From Icerya purchasi (Eukaryota; Arthropoda; Insecta; Hemiptera; Monophlebidae): a DNA stretch of 64,000 bases. Position numbers and translations under genes: made by a program. The notes under the pieces were generated by a model. The model saw only the letters and a program-made list of their open reading frames with translations. It was not told the origin of the DNA and searched no databases. The stretch lies in NCBI GenBank assembly GCA_039619475.1, contig CM077115.1, positions 416,586,557 through 416,650,556 of the forward strand. Direction: 5' to 3'. Position 1 is the stretch's first letter; each line of letters begins with the position of its first letter. Below, in pieces: positions 58,909-64,000 of this stretch.

Positions 58909-61886
58909 AAAATAATAATTAAATTTATTCTAATCCTTTTTTTTTCCCCCCCGTATTAATCGCATTAATAAATTCTGACGAAAATGTGTAACTCTTCAGG
59001 CAAATGAAAGTGAGTCAAAATTCTGCCGACAAATAATGACCGTTGAAACCGAATAAAACCGTACACAAAAAAAAAACAAAGGAAAAACCGCCTTTGGGCG
59101 AATAGAAAATATGTAGTTCGCAAAATGTTTAGCAGTAAGTCTGCGCTAAAATTTAAATTTAAACGATATAAAAACGGATGGCATTGCTAGTATATATTAA
59201 AAAAGCTTAAGTAAAAGAAGTAAATTTGAGCCTGCCATTTTTGCATATTTCCCGGAAAAGGAATATAAAATAATAAACTTCAATTAATTCCGCTTCAGTT
59301 AATTACCGTTTGTAATTAAAAAATATTATCGTTCCGTAATGAATAGTAATATTATTAGAAGTTTAATTAGTTATCATGCAGAAATCCGGATTCTGTTTTC
59401 ATTTAGCCAAGTTTTCTACAAAAATTTCGTGTTACATTTCTTTTCTATGTCGCTTTTATCTCGACTCTTTTGTTAATGTCTTTCTCAGTAAGATCATTAT
59501 CGATCAACAAATGTCACGGCTGGTTAATTTCTTATTTGATTCGCGAGTTCTTTCGTTTCGTTAAGCCAGTCCAATTTTCTAGTCTGTCAAACAGCTTTCG
59601 CTTCTTCCCTTTTTTTTTTTTTTTTTGCGTCCTTTTCAACTGTTTTTTTCTTCACCAAACGCATACGTACATAGTCGACACACAGACCTATTTTCCCTGA
59701 AAAATACATCTGTGCTTCGAAAACACTCATTAGATATCCGAACGTTTAAAGAGTTACATATATCATCCTCAAAAATTGACAAATAAGTAAAAAGTTCGAT
59801 ATCTGTCAGCTAAGGTATTCGATAGAGTTTTTCGATGTCAGCGGCTTAGATATGTATGGTGCTCGAAGTAAAAATAAAAAAGTATTACACCGAAACGAAC
59901 CTTATAAATATAGGATGTTTCGCTGTTATCCGTAGCAGATTACAAGTTCATTAATATTTAAATTTTAAAAATAAATCGAGCATATTTGAAAAACGAAATT
60001 ATATTTTCGTCATTTACGAACTGAATTTTTTCCCCGATTTTTGTTTGCCTAAAATGGTTTTCGGTTAATTCCGGAAACGCTAATTTTGAAGCTGTTTCGT
60101 TATTAAACGGCATCGTTTAGTTTTTATTTCGGAAAATATCCTTGTCTTTAAGAATTAAGCGTAGGCAAATAATTTAGTACAATTGCCCCCCTTTAAATCG
60201 TGCGGTATCGTAAAGTTACTGAAAATTACGGCCGACACAAGGAAATGTCCAACAGCGATAGGTCGTAATTCACCCACATGGCATATTTAAAAAAAAATCG
60301 AATAATCTTCCATTACCTTACGGTGAACATTTGTCGTTGGAACTTTCAGAGGATTTTCCCGCCAACAACAACAACAACAACAACAAATAATCGAATACTA
60401 TTATTTAGTTCTTGAAGGTTGAACACGAATTTTTTAATTTTACTATGTAACGCGATGATTGTGTTGCAACAAAATACACATCTTTTCCATAATTTTAAAG
60501 GGATAATTATCGAAATTTGTATCGGGAAGCGGCGGCCACGAGATTTAACAACCGGGCTAGGTAGGAAAGGGGAAAAAAATTCGAAAAGTCGAATGCGTTT
60601 GGCACTCGAAAATCCAGTAAACGATAATAGGCGAGGAGATATATGTTGTTGCTGCGATTACTCGGAAACTATCAATATATTTCGAAGAATAAAAGCATTT
60701 TTGCCGCGTTCGTATTGTACATCAATCCCGGATGATCTAAAGACAGGTGACCTATAATTTTAAGGTGAGTTCTACTAAAACATGCGATTAAGAAATTCGG
60801 TCTACGGCGAATCAAATAAGAAAAGTCAACACAATTTGCGAGGTTGCGAAATATTATTACCAAATTTCTTCTTATTAAAATGAGAACGTGTTTTGTAACG
60901 AATGTTACTTTTCAAAAAATAAGAATAACGAAATGGTGCAAATCATTTCGTCATTCCAATAAGATTACCAACGATAAAAAATAAATTTATACGGCACACG
61001 CTGTAAATTACGATAAAATCGGTCTCTCTTGTCATTAGTGTAAATACGGAATTAAGGAACAATGCGCGAAATGATAAAAATAGCCGGAAATACGAAACCT
61101 AAAAAAAAAAAAAACTACAATAAACATACGAAAAAACAAAATAAAAAAATATACACATTGCACCGATGTAGAAAACGAAAAAAAAAAAAAAAAAAAAAAA
61201 AAAAATAGTAAAAATAAAAAAGGATCTCAGTTAATTATTTAAAAACGAAGACAGCGATAATATAAAATATTTCGATCTAAGTTGTGCATCATTAAAACCA
61301 ATGGAAGTGTTAACTAACCACAGGCAACTTTTTAGGAAATTTAAAAATCTAAAAAACATCACAACTAATTTCGGACTGTGTACTCTAATTGAACAACAAT
61401 GAATTAAGAGGGATCATTACACTTTGTCAACTTCAAAAATTGATTTTTTTGTTGTTGTTTTTTTTTGTAGATTTCGAAAGAAAATCATTTTTAAAATTCT
61501 GTTTACAAATAAACATTGTGAAGCAGTCTAAGTATGTTTTTCTCGAATTTATTTGATCGCTCTCGGCAATAGACTCTCATTTAAGCGAGTACATGTGCGT
61601 GCGCTGTTATCTGAGCGATCAAGCGTCTTAATAACTCTCAGCATTGTGTATACAAACAGCTGTTGTGTTCCTATTGAACATAAGAGGGGAGATATATAGA
61701 ATTTAAAATTTTTTTGCTTGACTATGTTAGACTTGCTTGGATTTTCATAGCGAAACCCCATCTCTTTGCTTGTGCGTCGTGCAATTCTTTTAGAAAGAAA
61801 AACGGACATGAAGCAAACGAAATATCATTGGAAACGTCCAACTGCAAAGCCCCTAAAAAGTGAAAATTTCAAGGCAACTAAGATAA
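58909..61886. other. AT-rich non-coding stretch
   Basis: It contains (CAA)n at 60366-60388 and long A runs at 61180-61206. Frames at 59376-60863 and 61549-61809 have no recognised motif. Confidence 0.5.
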
Positions 61887-61930
61887 ACAAGCGCGGATCT
61901 AGGGGGGGTGGGGGTGGGGGGGGTCGTGTT
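61887..61930 (+). mobile_element. solitary hAT-like end
   Basis: CGCGGATCTAGGGGGGG resembles the right end, read inward, of the element at 40964-42139 (CCGGATCTAGGGGGGG). No partner end was found in the remaining sequence, so this is a relic or a partial copy. Confidence 0.35.
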
Positions 61931-64000
61931 GTGACCAAACTGAGTTTAACTTTTTTTGTAAATTATAACTTTTCTTCTTACTCAAATGTTACACTGAGAT
62001 GAAAGAATAGTGTGAATGAAGAGCAGAGTTTTATGTAATTTGTTACTTCTGAAAACAATTATTTTGCTCAATTAATCTTTTTATCAATTAATAAGTAACG
62101 CAGATATTCTTCAATTGGTTATTGTGATAATCATGGTTTATTTAATGTAAGTTCAGTCAATTATTCAACATAATTTTGAATGATATTATTTTTTTGGATT
62201 AAGAATAAAAATAAATATTTGAAGAAAATTAATTCAATTATCAACTGAATAAAATCATGTTTAGGAATTATTCAAATAATTAAGAATTAATATTTCTTAA
62301 AGTTCTTTATTCAATTTTGTTTTCATTACATCTATTTATCTTTTTAAGTGCAACTAATATTTTATTTCCCATTGTAAAAATTGATCATTCTGATATTTAA
62401 CTAATTATAAAATCTGTCCTTTTCTTCGTTCGAACTAGAATTATGTCAAAGTATCGACTTTTGCAATTTTTATAACCGCAGAATCGTTCGAAAAAACCTA
62501 ATTTATCGAAAATTTTTATTCCTACAACCGTCACTTCGTTAACATTTTGGGTAAAAGTCACAATCGTACTGAAGCTAAATTAATTTGATTTTTGTGTTTC
62601 AGATAATTCTTTTCTTCAAAAACGTCAAAGTCACTTGCATCAGTTTTTTTTTTTTTTTCTCAGCAGCTTTGCTGGTAACTTAATTATTAATTTATTTGTA
62701 ATGTTAAATCTATAGAAAAACGTTTTTTGATACATTTTAAGAGTGCTCCGTGTGATTTTAAAGAAAACACAAGCATCTTATTATATCCATTAACTGATTA
62801 TTATTAACATGGTGTTTAGGAAGTTTCAATTTAAAAAAGACTGGTTTATTACATAGTTTTTATTCAAAAAAAGAAAAGAACGAAAGAGATATATATATAT
62901 ATAATTGCTATAAACAGTTTGAATAAACGATAAAATTGGGAGTCCAGTAGGCCTCGCAAATTTTTAAAAAAGAAAAATTTAAAAATAAAAGTTTACAAAT
63001 AACGTTCCGAAAATGGTTTCGATGACTTATTTTGATAAAATGAAAACTATATAAAAGCAAAATTTATAAATTATGATTATTCTCGGTAAAAACGAAAACG
63101 AATAAGTCTGGTTCGTCATTTCTTTTTTGCAGATCCTTTCTGCAGAAGTCTTCATCATAATGTGTAAAATTCTTTCATTCAAAAAAGTGATTTCACGGGA
63201 ACTTCTAGTTCAGAAGAATATTCACAATCGTACGATATTTTCAACACGATGTCTCGCAATTTCCTAACATTTTATAACTTGAATAGGTCATTTCCGGAAA
63301 AAAATATTTTAATTTGCTTCAATTCCTTTCCACCTAAAAAGGCTGACTATTTCCAGTTATTCGGCAACTGTGCCTCTTTTTTTTTTTTTTTTGAATTCTT
63401 TCCTATGCAAGGATATTTCTGAAAACAGTTTGGCGGATAACTGCTAAGATTCCTCTTCGGTTCAGTCCATTCGGATCTTTTCGCAAGGCACCGAATGCGA
63501 TTCTCAGTGAAAATTCAACTCATGCTATCGTCTATTTTATAGTTCAACCTGGTAACCTACATAAAATTGTTTAAACCCGATTTGTGCCTCTGACACGGAA
63601 GGCAGGTACAAGCCCATGGAGTGTAAGTATATCGCAAGCTTTCCGGTGTAAGAGAAACGTTACAGTTCACTATATTTTCAAGACATTTTCATTAAAAATG
63701 TGTTCTCTTCTGAACGAGAAATTAAAAATTACTAGTAATACAAACATTTTTTTTTTTCGTTTTTTCCTCATTTGTAAAACTCTCTTCAGGTATTTATGCG
63801 GGAGCGTGCTTGTCTTGCGAATTTCAAAGAAACTTAAAAAGAACAAATCAAATTCGCAAAATTTATACGCGATCTTTCGTCATTACATCGCCGAAATCTA
63901 TTTTTTAAATATACACACATACGTATGCATATGTTTGTGGGGAAACATTTTAATTATCCGTATATTATAATATTACGGAATTATAGTTTTTCACTTTTAT
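61931..64000. other. AT-rich non-coding stretch to the window end
   Basis: (TA)n lies at 62890-62902, with T runs at 62646-62660 and 63379-63391. A donor-like GTGTAAGTAT lies near 63619-63628, but no paired acceptor was found. The 128-codon frame at 63584-63970 has no motif. Confidence 0.5.

Noticed and set aside
63584..63640. GTGTAAGTAT donor-like site after a GC-richer stretch
   Set aside because: No credible acceptor lies upstream, and the frame has no recognisable content.

Overview
This is AT-rich arthropod nuclear DNA, most likely from an insect. It looks like intergenic or intronic sequence dominated by decayed transposable elements. The eukaryotic assignment rests on a mariner transposon, piggyBac, pogo/Tigger and hAT remnants, several clades of 5'-truncated non-LTR retrotransposons with poly(A) tails, tRNA-derived SINEs, long (TA)n microsatellites and the lack of any dense gene array. 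The species cannot be named from the sequence. The only intact, confidently identified protein gene is the mariner transposase at 11706-12782.

Layout. 1.3-2.4 kb: a SINE abuts a piggyBac remnant. 3.3-4.9 kb: two different non-LTR retrotransposon fragments lie head to tail (a Jockey-type RT piece, then an R1-type 3' end). 5.2-5.5 kb: a second copy of the same SINE sits in a degenerate AT-rich tandem repeat. 8.4-9.3 kb: a RNase H-bearing LINE tail on the minus strand meets a poly(A)-ended plus-strand segment. 11.66-12.98 kb: complete mariner with matched terminal inverted repeats and a TA duplication. 16.9-22 kb: a LINE tail, an 18-bp minisatellite, a long foldback, and two copies of a second SINE family, one with a tRNA-like head. 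22.8-25.0 kb: two further LINE fragments. 30-39 kb: two copies of an unclassified about 0.7-1 kb repeat, LINE fragments, and a hAT-type MITE that carries a LINE tail nested inside it. 41.0-42.1 kb: a non-autonomous hAT element. 42.4-45.1 kb: two more degenerate LINEs of different clades. 45.9-46.3 kb: the best SINE copy, with a recognisable A box. 48.4 kb: a perfect-period 24-bp tandem repeat. 52.3 kb: a clean hAT MITE with an identical 8-bp target duplication. 55-58.5 kb: a LINE tail, another copy of the recurrent LINE family, and a Tigger-like element that appears to interrupt an older open reading frame.

How it fits together. Nothing forms a host pathway; the content is a record of mobile-element turnover. 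Five copies of one LINE family (here called LINE-C), recognised by a shared RNase H-proximal zinc-binding tail, a shared ORF end (ISDR-x-x-I-stop or a close variant) and a shared 3' terminus, are the main dispersed component. Three short segments (3144-3200 minus, 17903-17978 plus, 53105-53152 plus) have splice-site-like borders, an open frame and raised GC. They are the only candidates for host exons, and all remain unproven. Family names such as SINE-A, SINE-B, LINE-C and repeat-D are labels for this report only.
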